Shown: positions 1-10,151 of the stretch, in pieces
Layout: each line of letters begins with the position of its first letter
How positions within the stretch are numbered: position 1 is the stretch's first letter
NCBI GenBank assembly: GCA_025359865.1
Contig: JANYDH010000161.1
Coordinates: 1-59,121 of the forward strand
Direction: 5' to 3'
Length of the DNA: 59,121 nt
Source: Actinomycetes bacterium
GTDB lineage: Bacteria; Actinomycetota; Acidimicrobiia; Acidimicrobiales; Ilumatobacteraceae
Program-made: the position numbers and the translations under genes
Notes under the pieces: model-generated
What the model was told of the DNA's origin: nothing
Databases searched by the model: none
What the model saw: only the letters and a program-made list of their open reading frames with translations

Positions 1-99
1 TGTTTTGGTTGTTTTTTGTGGCTGCGCAAAACCCCACGACCAAAGCTGGAGGTGAGCGGGAAGAGCGGGACGAGTCGGCGTTCATGCCACGATGGGGAG

Positions 100-537
100 A
101 TGGCGACGATCCTGCTGCTCCATGGGCCAAACCTGAACCTGCTCGGCCAGCGAGAACCTCACATCTACGGCACGGCGACGTTGAACGACTATGTGGCCGC
201 GGCTGGCGCCATCGCGGACACGCACGGTCACGCTCTCGAAGCGTTCCAGTCGAATCACGAAGGTGCGCTCGTCGATGCGATTCATGGTGCCAGGGGGAGG
301 TGCGCGGCCATCGTGATCAACCCGGGCGCCTTCACGCACTACGCCTGGAGCATCCACGATGCGTTGGCCGCATTCGACGGGCCGATCATCGAAGTGCACA
401 TCTCCAATCCGAATGCTCGCGAAGCATGGCGGCACACGAGTGTGGTGAGCCCAGTGGCAACCGGCACGATCGTCGGCCTCGGCATCCACGGCTACGAACT
501 CGCTGTTGTTGCGGTAGCGCGCATGCTCGCCCCGTGA
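100..537 (+). CDS. aroQ: 3-dehydroquinate dehydratase, type II
   Basis: A 145-residue protein, the usual length for type II dehydroquinases, which convert 3-dehydroquinate to 3-dehydroshikimate in the cytosolic shikimate pathway. The N-terminal GPNLNLLGQREPHIYG motif carries the active-site Tyr and Arg; QSNHEG, NPGAFTHYAWSIHDAL and EVHISNPNAREAWRHTS are the other family motifs, with the catalytic His in SNHEG/HYAW. I chose the ATG at 100 because the family signature begins five residues later and a purine-rich GGGGAGA lies just upstream. Its stop overlaps the GTG start of the peptidase gene, so the two are probably co-transcribed. Identification is very secure. Confidence 0.96.
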   Translation: MATILLLHGPNLNLLGQREPHIYGTATLNDYVAAAGAIADTHGHALEAFQSNHEGALVDAIHGARGRCAAIVINPGAFTHYAWSIHDALAAFDGPIIEVHISNPNAREAWRHTSVVSPVATGTIVGLGIHGYELAVVAVARMLAP

Positions 538-1670
538 CACCGATCGACGTATCGGGCCGTGTGACGGGCATCGCGGACGGCCTGGCCGCGCTGGATGGCG
601 GTCGCGGTGTCGACGCAATCCTCGTCAGTGACCTCACGAACATCGGTTGGCTCACCGGTTTCAGCGGCTCGAATGGCTGGGTGATCGTCAAGCCCGATGA
701 ACTGGTGCTCGTCACCGATGGGAGATACGGCGCACAAGCCGAACGCCAACTCGACACTTCCGGTGCCGGTAGTGGACTGCCGACCCGCATCGAAGTGGGG
801 TCGTCGGGCGCCCAGATGCTGGCACTCGTCGGCGCGGCACTCGGTGGTGTCGGTCGGCTAGCGTTCGAGTCGGCACATGTCAGCCATCAACAGTTCGTGT
901 CGTATTCCGAGCAGTTCGCGGTAACGCTCGTCGCCACTGTCGGGGTGATCGAGCAGGGCCGTCGTCGCAAGACTCCTGCCGAGATCGAACGGATCGAGCA
1001 TGCCTGCGGCATCGCCGACCAGGCACTCGCCGACGTCGCGTCTTCCATCGTGGCGGGTGTCACCGAGGAGCAGGTACGCAACGTTCTCGAGATTCGGATG
1101 CGCGAACTTGGCGCATCGGGTCCGAGCTACGAGACGATCGTCGCCGCCGGCCCCGTCAACGCACCGTTGCCACATCACCGGCCAACCTCCACGCCACTCG
1201 AAGTCGGTCACACGGTGGTCATCGATGTCGGGGCCCTGTTCGACGGCTATCACAGCGACATGACCCGCACGTTTGTCATCGGGCAACCAACAGTGCTGCA
1301 ACAACAGGTTTACGACGTTGTTTTGGCCGCTCAGTGTGCGGGCGTGGCCGCTGTACACCCCGGCGTTGTCGCCCGCGATCTCGACACGGTTTGCCGCGGC
1401 CTCATCGCCGATGCCGGGTTTGGCCCGTGGTTCAGCCATGGCACTGGCCACGGCGTGGGGCTTCTCATCCACGAAGATCCCTTTGTCAATGCATCGAGCG
1501 AGGTGGAATTGCAGGTCGGCGACGTGGTGACAGTGGAGCCTGGCGTCTATCGTGGTGACTTCGGTGGTGTCCGGGTAGAAGATCTGGTCGAAGTGACCAG
1601 CACCGGGTGCCGCGTCCTCACCAGATCGCCCAAGGATTCTCTGTGCCTGCCATTACCACGAACGAATTGA
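534..1670 (+). CDS. Xaa-Pro aminopeptidase family (M24) metallopeptidase
   Basis: About 378 residues with the creatinase-like N-terminal domain (DAILVSDLTNIGWLTGFSGSNG) followed by the pita-bread M24 domain. Metal-binding residues are visible: VVIDVGALFDGYHSDMTRTF holds the two Asp ligands, HGTGHGVGLLIHEDP the His, and VTVEPGVY the Glu; a final Glu lies in GGVRVEDLVEV. Members remove N-terminal residues preceding proline. The GTG at 534 overlaps the aroQ stop, and the 3' end overlaps efp by 28 nt. The peptidase-efp pairing is common in bacteria. The open frame extends upstream through aroQ, but that stretch has no homology and is a shadow. PepP versus PepQ cannot be settled by eye. Confidence 0.93.
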   Translation: MTPIDVSGRVTGIADGLAALDGGRGVDAILVSDLTNIGWLTGFSGSNGWVIVKPDELVLVTDGRYGAQAERQLDTSGAGSGLPTRIEVGSSGAQMLALVGAALGGVGRLAFESAHVSHQQFVSYSEQFAVTLVATVGVIEQGRRRKTPAEIERIEHACGIADQALADVASSIVAGVTEEQVRNVLEIRMRELGASGPSYETIVAAGPVNAPLPHHRPTSTPLEVGHTVVIDVGALFDGYHSDMTRTFVIGQPTVLQQQVYDVVLAAQCAGVAAVHPGVVARDLDTVCRGLIADAGFGPWFSHGTGHGVGLLIHEDPFVNASSEVELQVGDVVTVEPGVYRGDFGGVRVEDLVEVTSTGCRVLTRSPKDSLCLPLPRTN

Positions 1671-2206
1671 AAAACGGAATCACACTCGAGCTCGACAACG
1701 GCCTGTTTCAGGTCATCGAGTTTCAGCATGTGAAGCCGGGCAAGGGCAGCGCCTTCGTGCGTACCAAGCTCCGCAACCTGCGCACAGGTAACGTGTTCGA
1801 CCGCACGTTCAACGCTGGTATCCGCGTCGAGCAGGCACTGCTCGAAAAGCGCGACATGCAGTTCCTGTATCGCGATGGTGACGAGTACGTGTTCATGGAC
1901 ACCAGCAACTACGACCAGATGAACGTTCCGCCGGTCGCTCTTGGCGATGCAGCGGACTACATGGTCGAGCAGTCGGTGGCGCAGATCGCGTTCCACAACG
2001 GCGAGATCGTCACGGTCGAGATCCCGGCGTCAGTCGAGCTCAAAGTGGCTGATACCGAGCCTGGGCTTCAGGGCGACCGTGTTTCCGGGGCCCGCAAATC
2101 AGCCACGCTCGAGACGGGCAAGGTGGTGCAGGTTCCGCTCCACATTGGTATCGGCGACAAGCTCAAGATCGACACCCGCACCGGCGACTACATCTCGCGG
2201 GCCTGA
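1643..2206 (+). CDS. efp: translation elongation factor P
   Basis: A 187-residue EF-P, full length, which relieves ribosomes stalled at polyproline stretches. The N-terminal KOW-like domain contains the exposed loop VKPGKGSAFVRTKLRN, whose Lys is the modified residue in many bacteria; the OB domains end with the family signature around GLQGDRVSGARKSATLETG and IDTRTGDYISRA. The GTG start at 1643 is chosen because AAGGA lies six bases upstream and VPAITTNELKNG matches the normal EF-P N-terminus. The gene starts inside the preceding peptidase and is followed after three bases by nusB, so translational coupling is likely. Confidence 0.97.
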   Translation: MPAITTNELKNGITLELDNGLFQVIEFQHVKPGKGSAFVRTKLRNLRTGNVFDRTFNAGIRVEQALLEKRDMQFLYRDGDEYVFMDTSNYDQMNVPPVALGDAADYMVEQSVAQIAFHNGEIVTVEIPASVELKVADTEPGLQGDRVSGARKSATLETGKVVQVPLHIGIGDKLKIDTRTGDYISRA

Positions 2207-2209
2207 GCG

Positions 2210-2665
2210 ATGTCCACTCGGTCGGATCGCCCCCGTCGACCCGACCTGCTCGGCGATCAACGCAGCGATTCGCGCGAAAAAGCACTCCTGCTCCTGTACG
2301 AAGCGCACACCAAGGGCATTACGCCGGGTGCCGTTCTCACCGGGCAGGTACTGCCCGCCGACCCGCTGACCCGGTCACTGGTCGAAGGGGTCGAAACCCA
2401 TCGTGAGCAACTCGATTCGCTCATCGCAGTTCACGCCAAGGGCTGGACGCTCGAGCGGATGCCGATCATCGACCTCACCGTGATGAGGATCGCCGGGTTC
2501 GAGTTGCTCGGCCGCCCCGATGTGCCTGTTGCGGTGGTGCTCGACGAGGCGGTGGAATTGGCGAAGCGGTTCTCCACCGACAACTCGGGCCGGTTCGTCA
2601 ACGGCGTGTTGTCGGCGTTGGTGGCCGAGCTCCGCCCGGTCACACCTTCGTCGACCGTTGGCTGA
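2210..2665 (+). CDS. nusB: transcription antitermination factor NusB
   Basis: A 151-residue NusB, which binds boxA RNA with NusE/S10 in rRNA antitermination complexes. SREKALLLLYEAHTKG, LEGVETHREQLDSLI-type helix, MPIIDLTVMRIAGFELL and the terminal VLDEAVELAKRFSTDNSGRFVNGVLSAL are the all-helical family motifs. It starts four bases after the efp stop, the common efp-nusB arrangement. The last codons run into a 21-bp tandem repeat whose first unit supplies the TGA stop. Confidence 0.95.
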   Translation: MSTRSDRPRRPDLLGDQRSDSREKALLLLYEAHTKGITPGAVLTGQVLPADPLTRSLVEGVETHREQLDSLIAVHAKGWTLERMPIIDLTVMRIAGFELLGRPDVPVAVVLDEAVELAKRFSTDNSGRFVNGVLSALVAELRPVTPSSTVG

Positions 2666-2722
2666 CGACGCGGATCTGTCGGCTGACGATGCGGATTTGT
2701 CGGCTGACCACGCGGATCTGTC
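2660..2722 (+). repeat. three 21-bp direct tandem repeats at the nusB 3' end
   Basis: Three contiguous 21-bp units (2660-2680, 2681-2701, 2702-2722) differ at only a few positions. The first contains the nusB stop. In the DUF2079 frame the units would encode a heptad beginning ADDADLS, so the array lies either in the intergenic leader or in an extended N-terminus of the downstream protein. Arrays like this vary in copy number by slippage. Confidence 0.9.
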
Positions 2723-2723
2723 G

Positions 2724-4214
2724 GTGTCGGCAACACTGCATCCCGTGACGTCCGAAACCCAGCCATCGCGGTTGCTGAGCTGGCTCACGCGCGTCACCTT
2801 GTGGCAGTGGGGGCTGGTGGCGGCGGTAGCGGCATACACCGCCTACTTCACCCGGGTCACGCTCGAGGTGCACCATGGTCTTGGCACCTCGGCGTACGAC
2901 TTCGGCCTGTACGACCAGGGGGTCTGGCTGCTCTCGCGGTTCAAGGCACCGTTCGTCACGCTGATGGGTCGCAATCTGTTCGGCGATCACACCTCGTTCA
3001 TCTTGATCCCGCTCGTGCCGATCTACTGGTTGTTCCCGAGCGCCGGAGTGCTGTTCTTCGCTCAATCACTCATGATCGGCCTCGGAGCAGTACCGGTGTT
3101 CTTGCTCGCCCGCAAGTTGCTCGACAACGAGGGATATGCGCTGGCGTTGGCAATCTGCTACCTGCTGCACCCCGCTGTCGGGTGGACCAATCGAGAGAAT
3201 TTTCATCCTGATTCGTTCATCGCCGTGTTCGTCGGTTTTGCCATCTATGCGGCCGTAGAGCGCCGGTGGCGGATGTATGTCGTGTTCGTCGTGCTCGCGT
3301 TGATGGTGAAAGAGGACGCATCGCTCGTGCTGGTACCACTCGGGCTGTGGGTCGCGCTCAAACGCGATCGGCGCATCGGCGTGCTGTCTATCGTCGGATG
3401 CCTCAGCTTCATGATGTTCGCAATGTTCGTGGTGGTTCGCGGCCTGATCGGTGTGCCAACGCGTAATGGGTGGCGGATTCCGTTCGGCGGCCCGGTCGGC
3501 TTCCTGAAGACAGTGTTCACGCGGCCCGACAAGGTGGCGCGTCATTACTGGAGCGATAGCCGCCCCTTCTACTTCTGGCAAATGACGATTCCGGTGGCGT
3601 GGGTGTTTCTCATCTCGCCCAGTGTTGCGATGATCAGCCTGGTGGTGCTTGCCACCAACATGCTCAGTACGTTTTGGTACCAGTACCAGATCCAGTATCA
3701 CTATGCGCTCGTAGCAGTCCCGGCAATCGTGATGGGCACGGTGTACGCGATCTCCAAGGTTGGGCGCCGGGCGCGCCCTGTGTTGGTGGCCCTTGTCGCC
3801 GTCACCTCGATCGGCTCGGCGTGGGCCTGGGGAGTCATGCCGTTCAGCCGCGACCTGCCGTTCTACTGGAGCCCGGATTTCCCGGTGGCGGCAGACGCTC
3901 GGGAGATCATCAGGGACATCCCCGGCGATGCTGTCGTCTCGGCGCACTACGCGGTGACCGCACAGATGGATCACCGCGTGGAGATCTACATGTTCCCGAC
4001 CCCGTTCTCGACCAGTCTGTATGGCCCCGATGATTCCCTGGGCGGAAAAACGCTTCCCGCTGCCTCGCGGGTGGAGTACGTCGTACTTCCGGCAACGATG
4101 GAGCCGAACCTCGATGTCATCTGGGCCAGGTTCAGTGCCGACTTCACCTTGATCGCTCAGAACTCCTGGTGGCGGCTGTTCCAGCGAACCTCTGAGATCG
4201 CTCCGGCCGGGTAG
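2724..4214 (+). CDS. DUF2079 family polytopic membrane protein
   Basis: About 496 residues, strongly hydrophobic, with roughly ten predicted membrane spans starting at WGLVAAVAAYTAYF. Family features are the early YDFGLYDQGVWLLSR motif, the GDHTSFILIPLVPIYWLFPS loop and the ENFHPDS motif, all typical of DUF2079 proteins, which resemble GT-C glycosyltransferases; the C-terminal third is a soluble domain (AHYAVTAQMDHRVEIYMFPTPF). The substrate is unknown. The start is uncertain: GTG at 2724 or GTG at 2745 both lie after the tandem repeat, and neither has a clear ribosome-binding site. It is separated from carA by a regulatory region. Confidence 0.85.
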   Translation: MSATLHPVTSETQPSRLLSWLTRVTLWQWGLVAAVAAYTAYFTRVTLEVHHGLGTSAYDFGLYDQGVWLLSRFKAPFVTLMGRNLFGDHTSFILIPLVPIYWLFPSAGVLFFAQSLMIGLGAVPVFLLARKLLDNEGYALALAICYLLHPAVGWTNRENFHPDSFIAVFVGFAIYAAVERRWRMYVVFVVLALMVKEDASLVLVPLGLWVALKRDRRIGVLSIVGCLSFMMFAMFVVVRGLIGVPTRNGWRIPFGGPVGFLKTVFTRPDKVARHYWSDSRPFYFWQMTIPVAWVFLISPSVAMISLVVLATNMLSTFWYQYQIQYHYALVAVPAIVMGTVYAISKVGRRARPVLVALVAVTSIGSAWAWGVMPFSRDLPFYWSPDFPVAADAREIIRDIPGDAVVSAHYAVTAQMDHRVEIYMFPTPFSTSLYGPDDSLGGKTLPAASRVEYVVLPATMEPNLDVIWARFSADFTLIAQNSWWRLFQRTSEIAPAG

Positions 4215-4323
4215 TGGGCGGCTAGTCTGGCGCCGCCGTGAAACGGGTCCAGTGAGGCTCGTACGGCGGGAGATCATCATGATTGTTCGAAACCTTGCAC
4301 TGTCCCTACCCGGCCTCTTGTCA

Positions 4324-4356
4324 CATGATCATGCAACTGACTGCATGATCATGCAG
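4324..4356 (+). promoter_or_regulatory. double palindromic operator upstream of carA
   Basis: CATGATCATG occurs at 4324-4333 and again at 4344-4353, exactly 20 bp apart, i.e. two helical turns. The second copy is the centre of a perfect 16-bp palindrome, CTGCATGATCATGCAG (4341-4356). The array lies 14-46 bp before the carA start. Paired dyads at helical spacing are what a dimeric repressor or activator binding cooperatively would need. Which regulator uses it cannot be told from this window. Confidence 0.6.
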
Positions 4357-4369
4357 TTAGGATCATCGC

Positions 4370-5545
4370 ATGATTCGTGAGGCAGCGCTCGTTCTGGCCG
4401 ATGGCAGCGTCTTCGAAGGCGAACTGATCGGTGCCGTACCGACCAGTGGCGTGTCATCGGGTGAAGTGGTCTTCAATACGGTGCTGTCCGGATACCAGGA
4501 GGTGATCACCGATCCGTCCTATGCGGGCCAGATCATTACGTTCACCACCCCGCACATCGGCAACTACGGTGTGAACGCCTCCGACTTCGAGTCGAGGCGA
4601 CCGTTCTGTCGTGGAGTCATCATCCGTGACCTGGCACGCAGGCAGAGCAACTATCGCTCCGAGGCATCACTCGAGGCGATGCTCGTACGGTACGAAATCA
4701 GCGGTATCACCGGGATCGACACCCGGCGACTGACCCGGTTGCTGCGCGACACCGGTGCCATGCCCGCAGCGTTCGGGACCACATCCGAGCACGAGTTGTT
4801 CGCTGCTGCGGTGGCCGAACCCGGTACCGACGGTATCGATCTGGTCGCCCAGGTGACGACGCCTCAGCCCTACACCGTCGGCATCGGCGAGCGACTGATC
4901 GTCGCCTACGACTTCGGGATCAAACACTCGATCCTGCGTGATCTCTGTGGCCTCGGCAGGGTCGAGGTCGTTCCTGCGTCCACGCCGGCAGCCGAGGTAC
5001 TGGGCAAGAAGCCAGCCGGCGTGTTCTTGTCGAACGGTCCGGGCGATCCGGCCGAGGTGGGGTACGCGGTCGAGGCGATCCGTGGCTTGCTGGGCGAGGT
5101 ACCGGTTTTCGGGATCTGTCTTGGCCACCAACTGCTCAGTCGAGCGATCGGCGGTGAGACGTTCAAGCTGCCCTTTGGCCACCACGGGGGCAACCATCCG
5201 GTGCAGCACGTACCGACGGGCAAGGTCGAGATCACGAGCCAGAATCACAACTTCTGTGTCGACCCCGCTTCGATCGCGGAGCGAGCGACCGTCACGCACC
5301 TGAACCTCAACGACAACACGGTAGAGGGCATGCGCGTCCGCGACGTACCGGCGTTCAGTGTGCAGTACCACCCAGAGGCGGGGCCAGGCCCACATGATGC
5401 GAAGTACTTGTTTGCGATGTTCTCCGCGATGATGCAGCAACCGCAGGACTGGGTATCCGGCCGACCGATCGGGGTGACGATGGGGTCCAACCTCATGGGG
5501 TACCGCGCGCCGGATCTCATCGAACCGGAACGTGGGGTGGCGTGA
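4370..5545 (+). CDS. carA: carbamoyl-phosphate synthase small (glutaminase) subunit
   Basis: 391 residues, normal for CarA, which hydrolyses glutamine and channels ammonia to CarB for carbamoyl phosphate (pyrimidine and arginine synthesis). The N-terminal domain carries [25 protein letters not shown]. The class I amidotransferase domain shows [19 protein letters not shown] with the nucleophilic Cys, and [12 protein letters not shown] with the catalytic His and Glu. Its TGA overlaps the carB ATG by one base, so the subunits are probably translated in a coupled fashion. Confidence 0.97.
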   Translation: MIREAALVLADGSVFEGELIGAVPTSGVSSGEVVFNTVLSGYQEVITDPSYAGQIITFTTPHIGNYGVNASDFESRRPFCRGVIIRDLARRQSNYRSEASLEAMLVRYEISGITGIDTRRLTRLLRDTGAMPAAFGTTSEHELFAAAVAEPGTDGIDLVAQVTTPQPYTVGIGERLIVAYDFGIKHSILRDLCGLGRVEVVPASTPAAEVLGKKPAGVFLSNGPGDPAEVGYAVEAIRGLLGEVPVFGICLGHQLLSRAIGGETFKLPFGHHGGNHPVQHVPTGKVEITSQNHNFCVDPASIAERATVTHLNLNDNTVEGMRVRDVPAFSVQYHPEAGPGPHDAKYLFAMFSAMMQQPQDWVSGRPIGVTMGSNLMGYRAPDLIEPERGVA

Positions 5546-8500
5546 TGCCGAGGCGTGACGACATCCACTCGATTCTCATCATCGGGTCCGGGCCGATCGT
5601 GATCGGACAGGCGTGCGAGTTCGACTATTCCGGTACACAGGCATGCCGAGTCCTGAAAGACGAGGGCTACCGCGTGATTCTGGTCAACTCGAATCCGGCC
5701 ACGATCATGACCGATCCCGACTTTGCGCACGCCACCTACATCGAGCCGATCACGTGGGAGGTGGTCGCGCGGATCATCGAACGCGAACGCCCCGACGCCG
5801 TGCTGCCCACGATGGGAGGCCAGACCGGCCTCAACACGGCAATGGCGCTGTTCGAACGTGGAATCATCGGGGTGCCCGGCACTCCTGAGATGATCGGAGC
5901 AAACGCGCAGGCCATTGCTACCGCCGAGGATCGCGGTCAGTTCAAGCAGGCGATGATCGAGATCGGGCTGAACGTGCCACCGAGTGGCACCGCGCACACC
6001 ATGGATGAAGCGCGTACTGTCGTGATCGATGTCGGCCTGCCCGCCATCATCCGGCCCGCCTACATCCTCGGCGGCCACGGCACCGGTATCGCGTCCACCC
6101 CCGAGCAGTTCGAGCTCCTTGCAGCGAAGGGTCTTGCCGCGAGCCCGATCAGCGAGATCCTCATCGAGAAGTCGATTGCTGGTTGGAAGGAGTACGAGCT
6201 CGAAGTCATGCGCGACCACGCCGACAATTGCGTCATCATCTGTTCGATCGAGAATCTCGACCCGATGGGCGTGCATACTGGCGACTCCATCACCGTCGCT
6301 CCTGCGCAGACACTCAGCGATGTCGAGTATCAGCAGATGCGTGACGCTGCGTTCGCGTGTATCCGCCGCGTCGGTGTCGAGACCGGCGGCAGCAACGTCC
6401 AGTTCGCCGTGAACCCCGAAACCGGCGAGCAAGTCGTGATCGAGATGAACCCACGTGTCTCACGGTCTTCGGCACTGGCGTCGAAGGCCACCGGGTTTCC
6501 CATCGCCAAGATCGCGGCAAAGCTGGCGGTCGGTTACACCCTCGACGAGATCCCCAACGACATCACGCGGATGACCCCGGCCAGTTTTGAGCCGAGCATC
6601 GATTATGTGGTCACCAAGATCCCGCGGTGGGCGTTCGAGAAGCTGCCGGGCACAAGCGGCATCTTGGGTACCCAAATGCAGTCGGTCGGCGAAGTGATGG
6701 CCATTGGGCGAACGTTTCCGGAAAGCCTCCAAAAGGCCCTGCGATCGCTCGAGCAGGGCCGCTTCGGCCTGGGGTGCGACCCCGCCGAGCCGCAACTGGC
6801 GGGTCTCACTGACGATGAATTGTTGGCGCAGGCGGCGATCCCCACGGCAGACCGCATTCAGCAGGTCGGCGAACTGCTGCATCGCGGGGTGTCGATCGAG
6901 CGGGTACACCAGTTCACCAAGATCGATCCATGGTTCCTCGACCAGATGAGCCTGATCACCGAAGAGCGCGCCGTGCTCGACAAGGTCGGCGCACTTGGCA
7001 TGGACCGGCGGATGTGGCGCCGAGCGAAGCGGTTGGGCTTCAGCGATGCTCAACTCGGGTATCTGTGGGGCATCGATGAACTGGAGGTTCGTCAAGCACG
7101 TCTGGAGGCCGGTGTGGTGCCCACGTTCAAGACCGTCGACACGTGTGCGGCCGAGTTCGCCGCCGAGACTCCGTATCACTACTCGACATACGAAGACGAA
7201 GACGAGGTGCGCCCCAGCGCCCGTCCGCGCGTGATCATTCTCGGAAGCGGACCGAACCGCATCGGGCAGGGTATCGAGTTCGATTATTGCTGTGTGCACG
7301 CGTCGTTCGCGCTGCGCGATGCAGGGTTCGAGACGGTGATGATCAACTGCAACCCGGAAACGGTGAGTACCGACTACGACACCAGCGACCGGTTGTATTT
7401 CGAGCCGCTGACCCGTGAGGACGTGCTCAACGTGATTGCTGCAGAGACGCTGGCCAGCGGGGGAGTCGCTCCTCAGGTGATCGTGTCGCTGGGAGGACAG
7501 ACTCCGCTGAAGCTCGCCGGACTACTTCCGGCAGAACTCATCGCCGGAACCTCGCCCGCATCCATCGACCTCGCAGAGGATCGTGAGAAGTGGAACGTGC
7601 TGTGCGACGAGTTGCGTATTCCGCAACCACCCGGAGGCACGGCAACCGACCTGGAACAAGCACTACAGATCGTTGACCGGGTTGGGTTCCCTGTGCTCGT
7701 GCGGCCCAGTTATGTACTCGGCGGCCGGGGCATGCAGATCGTGCATGACCGCATTCATCTGGCGCGGGCGATGGCCGAGCTCACGGGTTTCGGTTCGTTG
7801 GGTAAAGAGGGCGGGCTGTCTGCCGAGCGACCGGTGCTCATCGACCGATTCTTGGAAGATGCCACCGAGGTCGACGTCGACGCGATCCGCGACCACACCG
7901 GCGAGGTACTTATCGGCGGTGTGATGGAACACGTCGAAGAGGCTGGCGTACACAGCGGCGACTCTGCCTGTGCACTACCGCCGCAGACGCTTCCGGCCTG
8001 GGTCGTCGAGGTGATCGAGGCGTATACCCGCTCGATCGCGGCAGCGCTCGACGTGCGGGGCCTGATCAACGTGCAGTACGCCGTGCTCGGCACAACGGTG
8101 TACGTCATCGAGGCAAACCCTCGGGCAAGCAGGACGGTGCCGTTCGTGGCTAAGGCCACCGGCGTGCCAATCGCCAAAGTGGCGACGAGAGTGATGCTCG
8201 GCGCCACACTTGCTGCCCTTCGAATTGAGGGTCTGCTGGTCCCGCCGTCGGACCACGGTCATGTCGCAATCAAAGAGGCCGTCTTGCCGTTCAGTCGCTT
8301 TCCGGAAGTCGATACCGCGCTCGGGCCCGAGATGCGCTCCACCGGTGAGGTGATGGGGATCGACCGCACGTTCGGTCTCGCGTTCTTCAAAGCCGAACTT
8401 GCCGCAGGCACCTTGCTGCCCACCAGCGGCACCGTGTTCTTGTCTCTCGCGGATGGCGACAAGCCGGCCGGCATCGTGGTTGCCAAGCGGCTGCGTGAGT

Positions 8501-8826
8501 TGGGACTCGGCATCGCCGCCACGGCAGGCACGGCCGCATACCTCGCGCGTTTCGACCAAGCGGTCGACATCGTTGTCGGCAAGGTCAGCGAGGGCGCCGA
8601 CGTGACTGCGGTCGACCTCATCGCCGATGGCAAGGTCAGCTTCGTCGTCAACACGCCCCAGGGGCGAGGTGGCCGTACCGACGGCGAACAGATCCGCAAG
8701 GCGGCAAACACGCACCGGGTCAGTTCGGTCACCACCGTCGAGGCCGCACTTGCCGCCGTGCAGGGCATGGCCGAGCAAGCCGGTCGCCCCATCGATGTGC
8801 GCTCGCTGCAGGAGTTCCACGCCTAG
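5545..8826 (+). CDS. carB: carbamoyl-phosphate synthase large subunit
   Basis: 1093 residues with the two tandem ATP-grasp halves of CarB. The N-terminal half begins [20 protein letters not shown]; the second half begins at about residue 561 with [19 protein letters not shown]. Both halves have the [13 protein letters not shown] metal-binding segments. The C-terminal MGS-like allosteric domain (from about residue 950) contains ATAGTAAYL and [12 protein letters not shown]. Start: the ATG at 5545 overlaps the carA stop as TGATG; a GTG three bases earlier is also possible. The stop overlaps the pyrD GTG. Confidence 0.97.
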   Translation: MPRRDDIHSILIIGSGPIVIGQACEFDYSGTQACRVLKDEGYRVILVNSNPATIMTDPDFAHATYIEPITWEVVARIIERERPDAVLPTMGGQTGLNTAMALFERGIIGVPGTPEMIGANAQAIATAEDRGQFKQAMIEIGLNVPPSGTAHTMDEARTVVIDVGLPAIIRPAYILGGHGTGIASTPEQFELLAAKGLAASPISEILIEKSIAGWKEYELEVMRDHADNCVIICSIENLDPMGVHTGDSITVAPAQTLSDVEYQQMRDAAFACIRRVGVETGGSNVQFAVNPETGEQVVIEMNPRVSRSSALASKATGFPIAKIAAKLAVGYTLDEIPNDITRMTPASFEPSIDYVVTKIPRWAFEKLPGTSGILGTQMQSVGEVMAIGRTFPESLQKALRSLEQGRFGLGCDPAEPQLAGLTDDELLAQAAIPTADRIQQVGELLHRGVSIERVHQFTKIDPWFLDQMSLITEERAVLDKVGALGMDRRMWRRAKRLGFSDAQLGYLWGIDELEVRQARLEAGVVPTFKTVDTCAAEFAAETPYHYSTYEDEDEVRPSARPRVIILGSGPNRIGQGIEFDYCCVHASFALRDAGFETVMINCNPETVSTDYDTSDRLYFEPLTREDVLNVIAAETLASGGVAPQVIVSLGGQTPLKLAGLLPAELIAGTSPASIDLAEDREKWNVLCDELRIPQPPGGTATDLEQALQIVDRVGFPVLVRPSYVLGGRGMQIVHDRIHLARAMAELTGFGSLGKEGGLSAERPVLIDRFLEDATEVDVDAIRDHTGEVLIGGVMEHVEEAGVHSGDSACALPPQTLPAWVVEVIEAYTRSIAAALDVRGLINVQYAVLGTTVYVIEANPRASRTVPFVAKATGVPIAKVATRVMLGATLAALRIEGLLVPPSDHGHVAIKEAVLPFSRFPEVDTALGPEMRSTGEVMGIDRTFGLAFFKAELAAGTLLPTSGTVFLSLADGDKPAGIVVAKRLRELGLGIAATAGTAAYLARFDQAVDIVVGKVSEGADVTAVDLIADGKVSFVVNTPQGRGGRTDGEQIRKAANTHRVSSVTTVEAALAAVQGMAEQAGRPIDVRSLQEFHA

Positions 8827-9788
8827 TGGGCCGAGGGCGGCGCGGGTCACCGCAGGCGGTGCACGGCGAAGTCGACGGCCGTGTCCGGATCGGTTCTGTG
8901 GATCTTCCCAGCCCGATCCTGCTTGCCTCCGGCACGGCGGGCTATGGCGCCGAACTGGCCGCGTACATGGACCTCGCGTCGTTGGGCGCCGTCGTCACCA
9001 AGTCGCTCGCCGCCTTCGAATGGGCTGGCAACCCAGCACCACGGCTTCATCCCGCAGGGATTGGCATGGTCAACGCGGTTGGGTTGCAGGGCCCGGGTAT
9101 CGAGCATTGGTTGGTCGACCAACTGCCACAACTCCTCGACACCGGAGCAAGGGTGGTCGCGAGCATCTGGGGGCGCACGCTCGACGACTACCGCCGAGCT
9201 GCCGACATGCTCGGTTCAGCACCCGCGGGCGTGATCGCCGTTGAGGTCAACTTGTCGTGCCCGAACCTGGAGGGTCGGCATGGCATTTTCGCCCATGATG
9301 CAGTGTTGTCGGCCGACGTGATCGCAGCCACGGCCGGATGTGGCCGGCCCCGCTGGGCCAAGCTCAGTCCCAACACTGACCGGGTGGTCGAAGTTGCCGC
9401 CGCAGTGCGCGACGCCGGCGCCGAGGCGGTCACGCTCGTCAACACCCTGCTCGGCATGGTCATCGACCCGCAGTCGTTGGCACCGGCATTGGGTGCCGGC
9501 GGCGGCGGGCTCTCGGGGCGGGGAATCCATCCGGTCGCAGTGCGGGTCGTCCACGATGTGCACGCAGCGTTGCCGGGTCTGGCAATCGTCGGCGTCGGGG
9601 GAGTCTCGACCGGCTGGGACGCGGCGGAATTGATGCTGGTCGGGTCGAGCGCGGTGCAGGTCGGTACTGCCACGTTCGCTGAGCCCAGGGCGGCCGAACG
9701 AATCAGCGCTGAACTGGTCGTCTGGGCCGCTTCACGAGGTATCGAACGGATCGCTGACGTGACGGGAGACTTGCGCTCGCGTGGGTGA
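8826..9788 (+). CDS. pyrD: dihydroorotate dehydrogenase (class 1)
   Basis: About 320 residues of FMN-binding TIM barrel that oxidises dihydroorotate to orotate. The catalytic Cys is in VEVNLSCPNLEG, typical of class 1 soluble enzymes rather than Ser-dependent membrane class 2. GLSGRGIHPVAVRVV and GVGGVSTGWDAAELMLVGSSAVQVGT form the FMN phosphate site. The GTG start overlaps the carB TAG. Class 1B enzymes normally work with an electron-transfer subunit PyrK; none is adjacent. pyrF, often next in this actinobacterial cluster, is also absent between pyrD and mihF. Confidence 0.94.
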   Translation: MGRGRRGSPQAVHGEVDGRVRIGSVDLPSPILLASGTAGYGAELAAYMDLASLGAVVTKSLAAFEWAGNPAPRLHPAGIGMVNAVGLQGPGIEHWLVDQLPQLLDTGARVVASIWGRTLDDYRRAADMLGSAPAGVIAVEVNLSCPNLEGRHGIFAHDAVLSADVIAATAGCGRPRWAKLSPNTDRVVEVAAAVRDAGAEAVTLVNTLLGMVIDPQSLAPALGAGGGGLSGRGIHPVAVRVVHDVHAALPGLAIVGVGGVSTGWDAAELMLVGSSAVQVGTATFAEPRAAERISAELVVWAASRGIERIADVTGDLRSRG

Positions 9789-9827
9789 TGGCGCATCCGG
9801 CGCGCAGCCCGCCGCTAGGGTGGGCCT

Positions 9828-10139
9828 ATGGCTACACCTCCGACCCTCACCCCCGAACAGCGTGCGGCAGCGCTCGTCAAGGCAGCCGAAGCCCGCACCG
9901 CTCGCGCCGAACTGAAGAATCGACTCAAGCTCGGTTCGTTTAGCCTCGCCGAAGCTCTCGCCGACAAAGACGCAACCGTTGGCAAGCTCAAGGTCGTTTC
10001 GCTACTCGAGTCGCTCCCCGGCGTCGGCAAGGTGAAGGCCCGCAAGATCATGGAAGACATCGGCATTGCCGACAACCGGCGCGTGCAGGGTCTTGGCCAG
10101 CAGCAGAGAGCAGCGCTGCTCGATCAACTCGGAAAGTGA
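9828..10139 (+). CDS. mihF: integration host factor, actinobacterial type
   Basis: 103-residue basic DNA-binding protein, the actinobacterial mIHF/sIHF family, a nucleoid-associated protein unrelated to proteobacterial IHF. The conserved core LPGVGKVKARKIMEDIGIADNRRVQGLGQQQRAALLDQL is a helix-two-turn-helix; the N-terminal part is a long helix rich in Ala, Arg and Lys. It lies directly before gmk, as in most actinobacteria, and is one of the best phylum markers in the window. Confidence 0.95.
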   Translation: MATPPTLTPEQRAAALVKAAEARTARAELKNRLKLGSFSLAEALADKDATVGKLKVVSLLESLPGVGKVKARKIMEDIGIADNRRVQGLGQQQRAALLDQLGK

Positions 10140-10151
10140 GTTCGTGAGGCC

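Noticed and set aside
9-533. N-terminal extension of the peptidase through aroQ
   Set aside because: No resemblance to any protein and a GTG overlapping the aroQ stop gives the correct family start.
3066-4280. 404-residue minus-strand frame
   Set aside because: Antisense to the DUF2079 gene, very rich in Arg, His and Asp as expected from high-GC shadow frames.
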